From an uncultured Roseiflexaceae bacterium (GTDB lineage Bacteria > Chloroflexota > Chloroflexia > Chloroflexales > Roseiflexaceae): a DNA stretch of 6,972 bases. This document shows positions 1-6,207 of the stretch, in pieces. Location of the stretch: assembly GCA_903932805.1 (NCBI GenBank), contig CAIZHO010000028.1, positions 1-6,972 on the forward strand. Reading direction: 5' to 3'. The notes below the pieces were generated by a model. That model made no database searches, was not told where the DNA came from, and saw only the letters and a list, made by a program, of their open reading frames with translations. Every line of letters begins with the position of its first letter. Within the stretch, counting starts at the first letter, position 1. The translations under genes were made by a program, and so were the position numbers.

Positions 1-30
1 CACAATCAGTTTTGGTACAAATATACGCAT
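1..30 (-). CDS. Possible start of the next gene in the mre operon (10 codons, cut by window edge)
   Basis: After the mreD stop the minus strand has AGGG, then CGCCA, then ATG at 30, followed by an open frame to the edge reading MRIFVPKLIV. The 11-bp gap from the mreD stop and the reasonable Shine-Dalgarno spacing (5 nt) make this a plausible next operon member. In many bacteria the gene after mreD encodes the transpeptidase PBP2 (mrdA), but ten residues cannot show that, and no function is assigned. Confidence 0.4.
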   Translation of the reverse strand, partial: MRIFVPKLIV

Positions 31-41
31 TGGCGCCCTGC

Positions 42-581
42 CTAATAGACGTCGATGGGGACTTCGCCGCGACGCATCCCACGCCACGAACGCAACAACA
101 AAAAGACCGGCAACGCGGGAATCAAAATGACTGCCAGCTCGGGGATGAATACCACCACTACATATTTGGCCAAATCGAACCCACCGACCAGCGCATAGGT
201 AAACAATACATGGAAGGCGTGATAGGTTAAGCCGCCCAATACAACCGCAACGATGGGGAGTAGCCAATTTTCGCTCGTAATCCGCGCCAAAACGGCATAC
301 ACGGCCAGCATGGCGAGTAAGAGCAGAATCGAATGCCACCCAAGCCACGTCCCACTGACGATGTCGAGCACCAAGCCGGCATAAAAAGCCCAGCGTGCCA
401 CGATAGGGATTGGTTCGATGAGCACTTGGATGACCACAAGCAAGAGCATGACATTGATGGCGACTTGGAAAACCGTTGGCATCAGCAGACGCTGGCCAAT
501 GACAAAAAATGCCACGATGAGGAGCGTCCGCACCTCAAGCCAGATGACTTCTTCTATTTTACGTCGCTTTGTATTATCCAT
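42..581 (-). CDS. mreD: Rod shape-determining protein MreD
   Basis: This 179-residue, strongly hydrophobic protein has about five or six membrane segments (roughly 17-35, 38-56, 63-80, 82-99, 107-127, 136-163), between a basic N-terminus (MDNTKRRK) and a basic C-terminal tail (RSWRGMRRGE). MreD is the integral membrane partner of MreC in the elongasome. Its sequence is poorly conserved, so the call depends on topology, length (usual about 160-180) and its place directly after mreC. A WLGWHSILLL segment after the third helix fits the region where MreD proteins usually have an L-G-x-x-x hydrophobic turn. ATG at 581 lies inside the mreC end (28-bp overlap) and has no strong Shine-Dalgarno sequence (only GGAAG about 14 nt away), consistent with translational coupling to mreC. 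Confidence 0.92.
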   Translation of the reverse strand: MDNTKRRKIEEVIWLEVRTLLIVAFFVIGQRLLMPTVFQVAINVMLLLVVIQVLIEPIPIVARWAFYAGLVLDIVSGTWLGWHSILLLLAMLAVYAVLARITSENWLLPIVAVVLGGLTYHAFHVLFTYALVGGFDLAKYVVVVFIPELAVILIPALPVFLLLRSWRGMRRGEVPIDVY

Positions 582-1435
582 ACGTACCGTACTACTTCCG
601 GGTCAATGTAGGGTTGGATTTCGGCGACTTTATTGCGCCCTTCGAGGCCAACCGATTTGACAATCCCAACGGGGATGTCGGCAGGTATGGCCGAGTTAGG
701 CAGCGACGGACCAAACAAGCGGGTCAGCCCTGCAGTCACCACGCTGTCGCCCACGACGATTTGGCCTTCGCGCTCTATTTCGGTCATATGGAGCATCGCA
801 TCGCGTTCCATCAGCCCGCGTGCGACCCCGCGGATGACGGTATCACCATGATAGATTTGGACGCTGACGAGACTGCTATAGTCCGACACCAGCAAAACGT
901 TGGCACTGTTCGGGCCAACTTGGTCGACCACACCGACCAGTGCTGGTGGGCTACTCTGATAGCGCGAAATAACCGCCATGCCCACCGTGATGCCCTGATT
1001 GGTACCAACACCGATGATGGCGGTGCGACGACCTTCGGCCAACGTTTGGACACTGATGTCGGCTCCGACCAGACGCCACGGGTTTTCTTTTTCGATACGT
1101 AATTGTTCACGCAGCCGCAAGTTCTCGAGTTCGAGTTGGGGGATGCGAATGATTTGCCCTTTGAGGTCGCTGTTTTCTTTGGCGAGGGCATCGCGCTCGG
1201 TGGTAATCCGTTGGAAATCCATCGAGCCCGTAAAGATATCACCCAGTCGAGCAATACTGCTCTGCGTGCGACCCAGGGTAGGGGCGATATAGCTCGATAT
1301 CATGCTCCGCACGGGGGTCATGACACCTTGGAAGTCGAGGAGAAAGAAGAGCACAGCGAGAAAAATGAGCACAGCGACGACGAGGGTGTTACCCCTCCCG
1401 CCGCTTCTCGACCGCACAGAAGACCGATCTCGCAT
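554..1435 (-). CDS. mreC: Rod shape-determining protein MreC
   Basis: This 293-residue protein has a basic N-terminus, one membrane helix (about 16-35), a coiled coil (about 72-118, with E/R/L heptads such as LELENLRLREQL), and a beta-rich extracytoplasmic domain (about 122-290). MreC links MreB filaments inside the cell to the wall-synthesis enzymes (PBP2, RodA) outside. Family segments include GVGTNQGITVGMAV (142-155), LVGVVDQVGPNSANVLLVSD (166-185) and GDSVVTAG (229-236). The loop after VVTAG is longer than usual (residues 237-255, with two prolines) before the conserved P-V-G-I-V. ATG at 1435 has GAGG 9 nt upstream and lies 33 bp after the mreB stop. Its end overlaps mreD by 28 bp in another frame, which suggests coupled translation. 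Confidence 0.96.
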   Translation of the reverse strand: MRDRSSVRSRSGGRGNTLVVAVLIFLAVLFFLLDFQGVMTPVRSMISSYIAPTLGRTQSSIARLGDIFTGSMDFQRITTERDALAKENSDLKGQIIRIPQLELENLRLREQLRIEKENPWRLVGADISVQTLAEGRRTAIIGVGTNQGITVGMAVISRYQSSPPALVGVVDQVGPNSANVLLVSDYSSLVSVQIYHGDTVIRGVARGLMERDAMLHMTEIEREGQIVVGDSVVTAGLTRLFGPSLPNSAIPADIPVGIVKSVGLEGRNKVAEIQPYIDPEVVRYVWIIQSDVK

Positions 1436-1468
1436 AACTTGCAGCCTCGTCCTTGTGTGACTACCGAC

Positions 1469-2548
1469 CTAGTATTTGATGCGGCGGGTGCGTTGCGTCG
1501 CCGTCAAAATATCGCGATAGATGGGGTTGTGGATGTTTTCGACCATTTTGCCAGCACCACGGGCCACGCACGAGAGGGGGTTTTCGGCAACATAGACAGG
1601 CATACGCGTCTCGGCAGCGATGCGTCGATCGAGGCCACGCAGCAATGCACCGCCCCCAGCCAGGACGATCCCGTGTTCCATGATGTCGGCCACCAACTCG
1701 GGTGGCGTCTCTTCGATGGCAGCGCGGATATCAGCCAAGATGGTGTTGATGGGGCCGACGATGCCTTCGCGCAGTTCAACGCTCGAGACTTCGACCGATT
1801 TGGGTAAGCCGGTCAGGGCATCGCGACCGCGCAAGACGACTTTGAGTTCTTCTTCGAGGGGGTACGCGCTGCCTGCGGCGACTTTGGCCCGTTCGGCCAT
1901 ACGTTCACCGATGTGGAGGTTGTATTCACGGCGGGCAAATTCGATGATGGCTTCGTCGATTTCGTCGCCTGCGGTACGGATCGAATGGTTCACCACAATG
2001 CCGCCGAGCGAAATAATGGCGACCTCGGTGGTCCCACCGCCGATGTCGATAATCATCGACCCGATGGGTTCGTCGACTGGCAGGCCAGCCCCGATGGCAG
2101 CGGCCATTGGTTCTTCGACGACATAGGCATCACGGGCATTGGCGTTGAGCGCGGCGTCGCGGGCTGCCCGCATCTCGACCTGGGTAACGCCCGATGGCAC
2201 GCCGATGACGACGCGCGGGCGGGGGGCAATCAGACCAAACGAACGATCATGCGCTTTTTCGATGAAGTGTTTAATCATCTTTTCGACGACGTCGAAGTCG
2301 GCGATGACGCCATCCTTCAGCGGGCGCACGGCGATGATGTTGGCGGGCGTTTTGCCCACCATGGCCTTGGCCTCGGCGCCGACGGCGATGACTTCTTTGG
2401 TCTTGCTGTCGATGGCAACGACCGATGGCTCAGAGATGACGATCCCGCGCCCACGCACGTGGACCAATGTATTAGCGGTACCGAGGTCGATGCCCAGGTC
2501 ACGCCCAAATGCACCAAGGATAGAATTAAGTGGGTTGGAGAATCGCAC
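1469..2548 (-). CDS. mreB: Rod shape-determining protein MreB (bacterial actin)
   Basis: This 359-residue actin homologue forms membrane-associated filaments that guide lateral peptidoglycan synthesis. The nucleotide-binding landmarks are clear: phosphate-1 loop LGIDLGTANTLVHV (18-31), VVIGVPSGVTQVE (113-125), phosphate-2 IIDIGGGTTEVAIISLGG (166-183) and adenosine loop GIVLAGGGALLRGLD (293-307). The IGERMAER and GSAYPLEEE segments (213-234) are also typical. Residues 2-15 (RFSNPLNSILGAFG) form a short hydrophobic or amphipathic N-terminus of the sort that binds membranes in other MreBs. The length is close to the usual 330-350. GTG at 2548 is chosen for the GAGGAG site 6 nt upstream; the 32 extra codons up to 2644 are Cys/Arg-rich and unlike MreB. 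mreC follows after 33 bp, giving the standard mreBCD order. Confidence 0.98.
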   Translation of the reverse strand: MRFSNPLNSILGAFGRDLGIDLGTANTLVHVRGRGIVISEPSVVAIDSKTKEVIAVGAEAKAMVGKTPANIIAVRPLKDGVIADFDVVEKMIKHFIEKAHDRSFGLIAPRPRVVIGVPSGVTQVEMRAARDAALNANARDAYVVEEPMAAAIGAGLPVDEPIGSMIIDIGGGTTEVAIISLGGIVVNHSIRTAGDEIDEAIIEFARREYNLHIGERMAERAKVAAGSAYPLEEELKVVLRGRDALTGLPKSVEVSSVELREGIVGPINTILADIRAAIEETPPELVADIMEHGIVLAGGGALLRGLDRRIAAETRMPVYVAENPLSCVARGAGKMVENIHNPIYRDILTATQRTRRIKY

Positions 2549-2554
2549 AGACAG

Positions 2555-2560
2555 CTCCTC
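2555..2560 (-). promoter_or_regulatory. Shine-Dalgarno site that sets the GTG start of mreB
   Basis: GAGGAG on the minus strand lies 6 nt before the GTG at 2548. It is the strongest ribosome binding site near this gene and fixes the start where MreB homology begins, against an open frame extending to 2644. Confidence 0.75.
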
Positions 2561-2564
2561 TACA

Positions 2565-2582
2565 ATGTGCTTTGCAGCACAT
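2565..2582 (-). promoter_or_regulatory. Hairpin with GCAA loop just upstream of the mreB ribosome binding site
   Basis: On the minus strand ATGTGCT-GCAA-AGCACAT forms a perfect 7-bp stem closed by a four-base GNRA-type loop. Its 3' foot lies 4 nt before the GAGGAG Shine-Dalgarno of mreB. No U-tract follows, so it is not a typical rho-independent terminator. A role in 5'-leader stability or in tuning mreB translation is possible but only inferred. The rest of the 143-bp gap between gatC and mreB holds a TTGACC box without a good -10, so no confident promoter is named. Confidence 0.5.
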
Positions 2583-2691
2583 ATACACACACGAGCACGC
2601 GCGTCTCCGACAGCTAACCGACGTCTGCAGATGCATCGTTGCAACAGGATACGGGGTGGTCAACCAGCGCAGCCGCACAAAAATCTTGGAG

Positions 2692-2985
2692 CTATTGCTC
2701 TTCGAAAACCGCTTTGACGCGGAACATTCCCAAGTCAGTATCAGCACTATTGCGGATAGCAGCCGCCCGGTCCAATGATGGCCAGTTGGCATCGGTACGC
2801 AGTGCATTGACCAAATCGGTCACCTGGGCAGTTGGTTCAACGCCGGTCACGTCGACGGCTTGGAGGGCACTGACATGCTCCAAAATCCGCGAAAGTTGAC
2901 TCTGCATTGCATCTATTTCTCCATCGCTCAGACGGAGGCGCGCTAAATCTGCGACACGGACGACTTCTGCACGGGTTAACGACAT
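2692..2985 (-). CDS. gatC: Asp-tRNA(Asn)/Glu-tRNA(Gln) amidotransferase subunit C
   Basis: This 97-residue protein matches GatC in length and landmarks. The N-terminal helices read VVRVADLARLRLSDGEIDAM (9-28), followed by QLSRILEHVSAL, then the VDVTGVEPT segment, LRTD, and a C-terminal FRVKAVFEE element like the family's F-R-V-P-x-V ending. GatC is a belt-like stabilising subunit of the GatCAB complex, which converts misacylated Glu-tRNA(Gln) or Asp-tRNA(Asn) to the correct amidated form in the cytoplasm. Neither gatA nor gatB is adjacent, so those must be elsewhere. ATG at 2985 starts where the family's conserved region begins; its Shine-Dalgarno (GTGAGTGAAG region) is weak. The frame stays open upstream to 3063, directly after the cdaR stop, but that extension has no GatC resemblance. 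Confidence 0.92.
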   Translation of the reverse strand: MSLTRAEVVRVADLARLRLSDGEIDAMQSQLSRILEHVSALQAVDVTGVEPTAQVTDLVNALRTDANWPSLDRAAAIRNSADTDLGMFRVKAVFEEQ

Positions 2986-3018
2986 GGCTTCACTCACTTT
3001 GTGTTGCATACTAACGCT

Positions 3019-3027
3019 ATAGTACCA
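3019..3027 (-). promoter_or_regulatory. Possible extended -10 promoter before gatC
   Basis: In the 78-bp gap between cdaR and gatC the minus strand reads TGGTACTAT, an extended -10 (TGn followed by TACTAT). No convincing -35 box lies at the correct distance upstream. It would start transcription near 3012, about 27 nt before the gatC ATG. Weak evidence: gatC may equally be transcribed by read-through from cdaR. Confidence 0.35.
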
Positions 3028-3063
3028 GATATTCAGCCCAACCCATAGAAGGTCATCAGACAC

Positions 3064-4506
3064 TCATGGAGTCGGGGTCGCAGCAACCGTCATGGTCGCT
3101 GTTGTGGTTGCACTCGGCGCTCCTGTTGCCGTCGGGGTTGGGCTTGGCTGCACGGCACCATCGGTCACGGGCGTCGTCGTTGGTGTCAGCGCACTATCGG
3201 TGGGTGCAACGGTGGCGGTCAGCTGATCGTCGATGGTCGGTGTGCCCGCTGGTTGGCCCTGCACGTCACCCAAGCGTTCGATGCGAATAAACGGCAGATC
3301 ATTGAGCAAGCGGACATCGCTTGGCAAGGTCAGTTGTATTTGGCGCATCGGGTTCGCGGGGTCCCATGCACCGACGCGGACTTCGGGTACAATCCCGCTT
3401 ATCCCGTTCCGCTGCGCCGTCGCGCCGAGGCTCACATCGAGCAGCACCACCGCAGGTACCGCCTGCATCACCATCCCCTCGGGTACATCGAGGAGTGTCA
3501 CTGCAAATGGTAACTTGACACGCAACAAATCAACCGATTTGACCACACTAATGACCACATCAACGGCACGATTGGTACCCTCGGTCAGCGTCACCTTGGC
3601 TCCCAAATTGTTTGACAAGAGGACCGTCTTGGTGATGGTCGTGGTTGTGTCACCCACATCAATGACGTCGGTTGCTATCGACGACACCCCATCGAGTGCC
3701 CCCGCTTCGCCACTCACGGTTACAGAGATCGGATTGACAGCGATGCTTGTGATGCGGTACCCCGGTGCAACCGAGCCGCGTAACGTGGGCACAATGACCA
3801 CCTGCTTGCGCACCGACGATGGGTTCATCACCACGCGGGCAGTGATCTGTGCCGGCACGACCGTCAACCCTTTGATGGTTTTGCCGAGCTTGTCTTTGAG
3901 GACCACATCGGCATCGATGGTGTAGTCTGCTGTGCGCGAGATGATATCGATGGCATACTGGGCTGCTGCGACGCTACTCAATAGACCCGCCGGACCGCTG
4001 ACGCGGACGCGACCATCGCTCGGCTCAGCTATTCCAACCGTCGGTTTGTACAGGGCAACATCATAACTATCGTTCCCCAAGACCCGGTCGACCGAAATAT
4101 CGTCTACTTTGAGTGTATCGATCCGAATGGGTAACTCTGGCGGAGTGGATTCTGCCTTGATATAGCCCAATCCGACGTCGGGGACGACATTGACCGCAAC
4201 GAGCTGTTCGCCGATGCCGACTTTCGACACATCGATGGACGCTTTGATGTTTTCGTCCGCACGGAGCGCATTGATCGTCGCCTGCGACGCATACACGACC
4301 ACCTCGACCATCGGCAAGGTCGTGGTTTCTTGACCGGACTCGTCGATCAGCACATACCCCTCGGGCAGACCGACTTTTTGGACTTGGAGCTTGATGGTTG
4401 TCTTGGTACTAGGGTTATTGGTAATATCAACATAGACCCACAACCCGAACGCCACCAAAAACGCCACCAAAAAGCGCTGCCACACAATGTTGCGTAATCG
4501 CTTCAT
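3064..4506 (-). CDS. cdaR: CdaR, YbbR-domain regulator of CdaA with Thr/Pro-rich tail
   Basis: This 480-residue protein has one N-terminal membrane helix (about residues 8-26), then an extracytoplasmic region of about four YbbR-like repeats (roughly 37-130, 137-226, 233-320, 326-410). The pattern is clearest at VRVSGPAGLLSSV (167-179) and VTVSGEAGALDGV (262-274), each followed by an alternating hydrophobic strand. In Firmicutes CdaR binds CdaA through the membrane and modulates its activity; the same is inferred here from the 4-bp overlap with cdaA. Residues 417-480 form a low-complexity tail rich in Thr, Pro and Ala, ending VAATPTP, probably a disordered linker in the wall or surface zone. 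It has no LPXTG-type anchor. ATG at 4506 shares bases with the cdaA stop, so translation is likely coupled. The glmM gene that often follows is absent. Confidence 0.94.
   Translation of the reverse strand: MKRLRNIVWQRFLVAFLVAFGLWVYVDITNNPSTKTTIKLQVQKVGLPEGYVLIDESGQETTTLPMVEVVVYASQATINALRADENIKASIDVSKVGIGEQLVAVNVVPDVGLGYIKAESTPPELPIRIDTLKVDDISVDRVLGNDSYDVALYKPTVGIAEPSDGRVRVSGPAGLLSSVAAAQYAIDIISRTADYTIDADVVLKDKLGKTIKGLTVVPAQITARVVMNPSSVRKQVVIVPTLRGSVAPGYRITSIAVNPISVTVSGEAGALDGVSSIATDVIDVGDTTTTITKTVLLSNNLGAKVTLTEGTNRAVDVVISVVKSVDLLRVKLPFAVTLLDVPEGMVMQAVPAVVLLDVSLGATAQRNGISGIVPEVRVGAWDPANPMRQIQLTLPSDVRLLNDLPFIRIERLGDVQGQPAGTPTIDDQLTATVAPTDSALTPTTTPVTDGAVQPSPTPTATGAPSATTTATMTVAATPTP
3067..3258 (-). 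repeat. Low-complexity Thr/Pro/Ala-coding tail of cdaR
   Basis: These bases encode residues 417-480 of CdaR. The stretch is dominated by ACC/ACG, CCG and GCA/GCG codons and lacks the alternating strand pattern of the YbbR repeats. It is compositionally biased rather than an exact tandem repeat. Such tails are usually disordered and sometimes glycosylated in exported proteins; that is family-level knowledge and not shown here. Confidence 0.7.
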
Positions 4507-5375
4507 GCGTTCACCGAGGCTTTTTTGTCTTCGACATGCAACAGCGTCGTCAACAGGATGATGATGCTCTCTTCTGACAAGTTGCTGGTCATTTCGCGGT
4601 TATAAAAAAGCGAAATCGTACCGGTCTCTTCGGACACAACCAGCGCCACTGCATCGGATTGTTCGGTGATGCCACGAGCGGCCCGATGGCGCGTCCCAAA
4701 ACGTTTGACACCACCGATGTCTTGGCTCAACGGCAACTCGACCCGGGCCGCCAAGATACGGTCTGCGCGGATGATAACCGCCATGTCATGCAACGGCGAA
4801 CTGGGGTAGAAAATCTGCTGGATGAGATCACTGGTCACTCTGGCATCCAATATACAGACGTTATCACGCAGGTAGTCCTGCAAGCCAACGTTTCGTTCAA
4901 AGACGATCAATGCCCCCGTCCCGCCCGTAGACATTTTGATTGCCGCGCCGGCAATTGCCCGTATCATCTCGGGCCGACCATCGCTGGTGTCGGTCTTGTC
5001 TTTGCCCCATTCGCGTATTTGTGTCCACAAATCGTTGAATCGTTCGTTTTGGCCGACCGACTCCAAAAGACGGCGCAGCTCAGGCTGGAACACTACGGGG
5101 ATTGCCACCACCAAGGCCGGCTGGAGCAACGTGGTCACAATCCAGTCCAGTGTCATGAACGGCGAGGCGGTGCTTATCAACAACAGCACAATCATCAAGA
5201 CGATAATGCCTTGGATGATTTGGATGGCGCGCGTACCGCGAATCGCCCCCCACAACAAATACAGCACGACCGTGACGACGGCGATGTCGATCCAGATGAA
5301 GTACCAACTGGTACCCACCCCAGAGCTTCCGAACGGATTCAGTTCTGTGAACAATCGCCAAAAAATATCGTTCAT
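4503..5375 (-). CDS. cdaA: Diadenylate cyclase CdaA (c-di-AMP synthase, membrane-bound)
   Basis: This 290-residue enzyme condenses two ATP into cyclic di-AMP, a messenger controlling potassium and osmolyte balance and wall integrity. Three membrane segments (about 25-45, 51-68, 77-97) precede the cytoplasmic DAC domain (about 98-275). Recognisable segments are FQPELRRLLE (96-105), GALIVFER (154-161), SSPLHDMAVII (192-202), FGTRHRAARG (226-235) and VVSEETGTIS (246-255). The RHR motif is intact at 229-231. The DGA motif reads D197-M198-A199, an unusual change at a normally conserved glycine. ATG at 5375 is chosen because AGGA lies 5 nt upstream and a promoter lies about 40-70 bp upstream; a GTG at 5453 would start upstream of the promoter. 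The last 4 bp overlap cdaR (ATGA), the typical cdaA-cdaR arrangement. Family membership is certain; activity with the altered motif is presumed, not shown. Confidence 0.97.
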   Translation of the reverse strand: MNDIFWRLFTELNPFGSSGVGTSWYFIWIDIAVVTVVLYLLWGAIRGTRAIQIIQGIIVLMIVLLLISTASPFMTLDWIVTTLLQPALVVAIPVVFQPELRRLLESVGQNERFNDLWTQIREWGKDKTDTSDGRPEMIRAIAGAAIKMSTGGTGALIVFERNVGLQDYLRDNVCILDARVTSDLIQQIFYPSSPLHDMAVIIRADRILAARVELPLSQDIGGVKRFGTRHRAARGITEQSDAVALVVSEETGTISLFYNREMTSNLSEESIIILLTTLLHVEDKKASVNA

Positions 5376-5413
5376 GCCCGTCCTGTGTACCAACCCATGT
5401 GTGTCTATTACGT

Positions 5414-5442
5414 ATTGTAGTATGCGAAAACGTTGCTGGCAA
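5414..5442 (-). promoter_or_regulatory. Sigma70-type promoter for cdaA-cdaR
   Basis: On the minus strand TTGCCA (5442-5437) and TACAAT (5419-5414) are separated by exactly 17 bp. They match the housekeeping consensus at five of six positions each. Transcription would start near 5407, about 30 nt before the cdaA ATG at 5375. It lies in the only sizeable gap (5376-5499) between the loader gene and cdaA, and it suggests that the c-di-AMP module is a separate transcription unit or has an internal promoter. No rho-independent terminator was seen in this gap, so read-through from the replication genes remains possible. The call is from sequence only. Confidence 0.68.
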
Positions 5443-5499
5443 TAGCTGCGCACCTCTCAAATCGCTGATGCGGCCGGCAATCGATTCGCTCCAGTCCAC

Positions 5500-6207
5500 T
5501 CACAGAGGAAGTTTGCGGCGTTTTGTTGCAGGCAATCGACGATAATCATCACCGTCCATGATGATGAATTCTTCGCAGATAGCCCGGTCCGACATGCGCG
5601 AAAAGACGCGCGGTTCGATTTCTTCGGGGCGACGATTGCTGGTAATGACGGTCGGTAACCGCCCGTTATAGCGATGGTTGATAATTTGGAACAGCTTTTC
5701 GCGGGCCCACGGGGTCGTGTTTTCGGTACCCAGATCGTCCAAAATCAACACCGCCGCATCGCGGATGAGTTCGAAGCGCTGGTCGTATTGGATTTCGCTG
5801 CTGGGCCCAAAGGTCGAGCGCAGGTGGTCGAGCAAATCGGGTACCACCGCAAAGAGGACGCGGTAGTTGTGCACCAATAATTCGTTGGCGATAGCGCTGG
5901 CCAAGTGGGTCTTGCCGGTGCCGTAATTGCCAAACAAGACCAGCCAGCCTTGGGGTTTGCGGGCGAACTCGCGGGCTTTGATGAAGGCCCGTTTGACGCC
6001 GCGCATCTCGGCATCAAACGTGTCGAAGGTTTTGTCGGCAAATGCGGCTAGATTGCTCATCTCGAGCAACTCGGCGGCGGTACGGTGTTCGCGTTCGGCG
6101 AGTTTGCAGGCACAGGGGATGAGCATCCCAAAGCGTGGGTGGCCGTATGGCACGGATTCTTTGTAGTAGCCGATTCCCCCGCATTCGGGGCAGGTGTTAG
6201 AGGTCAC
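5500..6207 (-). CDS. DnaC/DnaI-like AAA+ helicase loader with N-terminal zinc motif
   Basis: This 235-residue ATPase belongs to the DnaC/DnaI/IstB family, which loads the hexameric DnaB helicase onto single-stranded DNA. The N-terminus has a probable zinc site: C6-x2-C9, H23, then C32 and C34. The AAA+ core shows Walker A at 93-101 (GNYGTGKTH), Walker B at 153-158 (VLILDD), a sensor-I segment at 187-191 (VITSN), and an arginine-finger region around R204 and R208 (FSRMSDR). The GTG at 6207 is preferred because GAGGGAG lies 8 nt upstream; a GTG at 6216 falls within that Shine-Dalgarno sequence, and the frame stays open upstream to 6354 without resemblance to the family. It overlaps the DnaD-domain gene by 11 bp and follows dnaB, so a role in helicase loading is favoured over that of an IstB transposition helper. 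No transposase is adjacent. Confidence 0.93.
   Translation of the reverse strand: MTSNTCPECGGIGYYKESVPYGHPRFGMLIPCACKLAEREHRTAAELLEMSNLAAFADKTFDTFDAEMRGVKRAFIKAREFARKPQGWLVLFGNYGTGKTHLASAIANELLVHNYRVLFAVVPDLLDHLRSTFGPSSEIQYDQRFELIRDAAVLILDDLGTENTTPWAREKLFQIINHRYNGRLPTVITSNRRPEEIEPRVFSRMSDRAICEEFIIMDGDDYRRLPATKRRKLPL

Noticed and set aside
1103..1807. Open frame of 234 codons on the plus strand across mreC and mreB
   Set aside because: It is antisense to two well-supported genes and spans their junction; the composition is that of a shadow frame.
1913..2617. Open frame of 234 codons on the plus strand, opposite mreB
   Set aside because: It lies wholly antisense to a certain mreB, is rich in Asp/Gly/His typical of mirror frames of GC-rich genes, and shows no domain motif.
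2549..2644. Upstream extension of mreB to 2644
   Set aside because: The added residues are Cys/Arg-rich, cover the hairpin and Shine-Dalgarno, and do not match MreB N-termini.
2637..2665. Possible mreB promoter with -35 TTGACC
   Set aside because: The -35 is good, but the hexamer 17 bp downstream is AACGAT, a poor -10, and spacings of 16 or 18 bp are no better.
2986..3063. Upstream extension of gatC to 3063, abutting the cdaR stop
   Set aside because: The added 26 residues have no GatC counterpart, and the stretch contains the candidate extended -10 element.
3233..3925. Open frame of 230 codons on the plus strand, opposite cdaR
   Set aside because: Ser/Thr-rich mirror of the cdaR codons; no independent ribosome binding site or domain.
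4659..5420. Open frame of 253 codons on the plus strand, opposite cdaA
   Set aside because: Antisense to cdaA throughout, rich in His/Gln/Arg with no membrane segment or recognisable motif.
5376..5453. Upstream GTG start for cdaA at 5453
   Set aside because: The start would lie upstream of the promoter elements at 5414-5442, and the extra residues do not resemble CdaA.
5454..5499. Possible terminator after the helicase loader gene
   Set aside because: Only an 8-bp palindrome (AATCGATT) and a GCCGGC were seen; there is no stable stem with a following U-tract.
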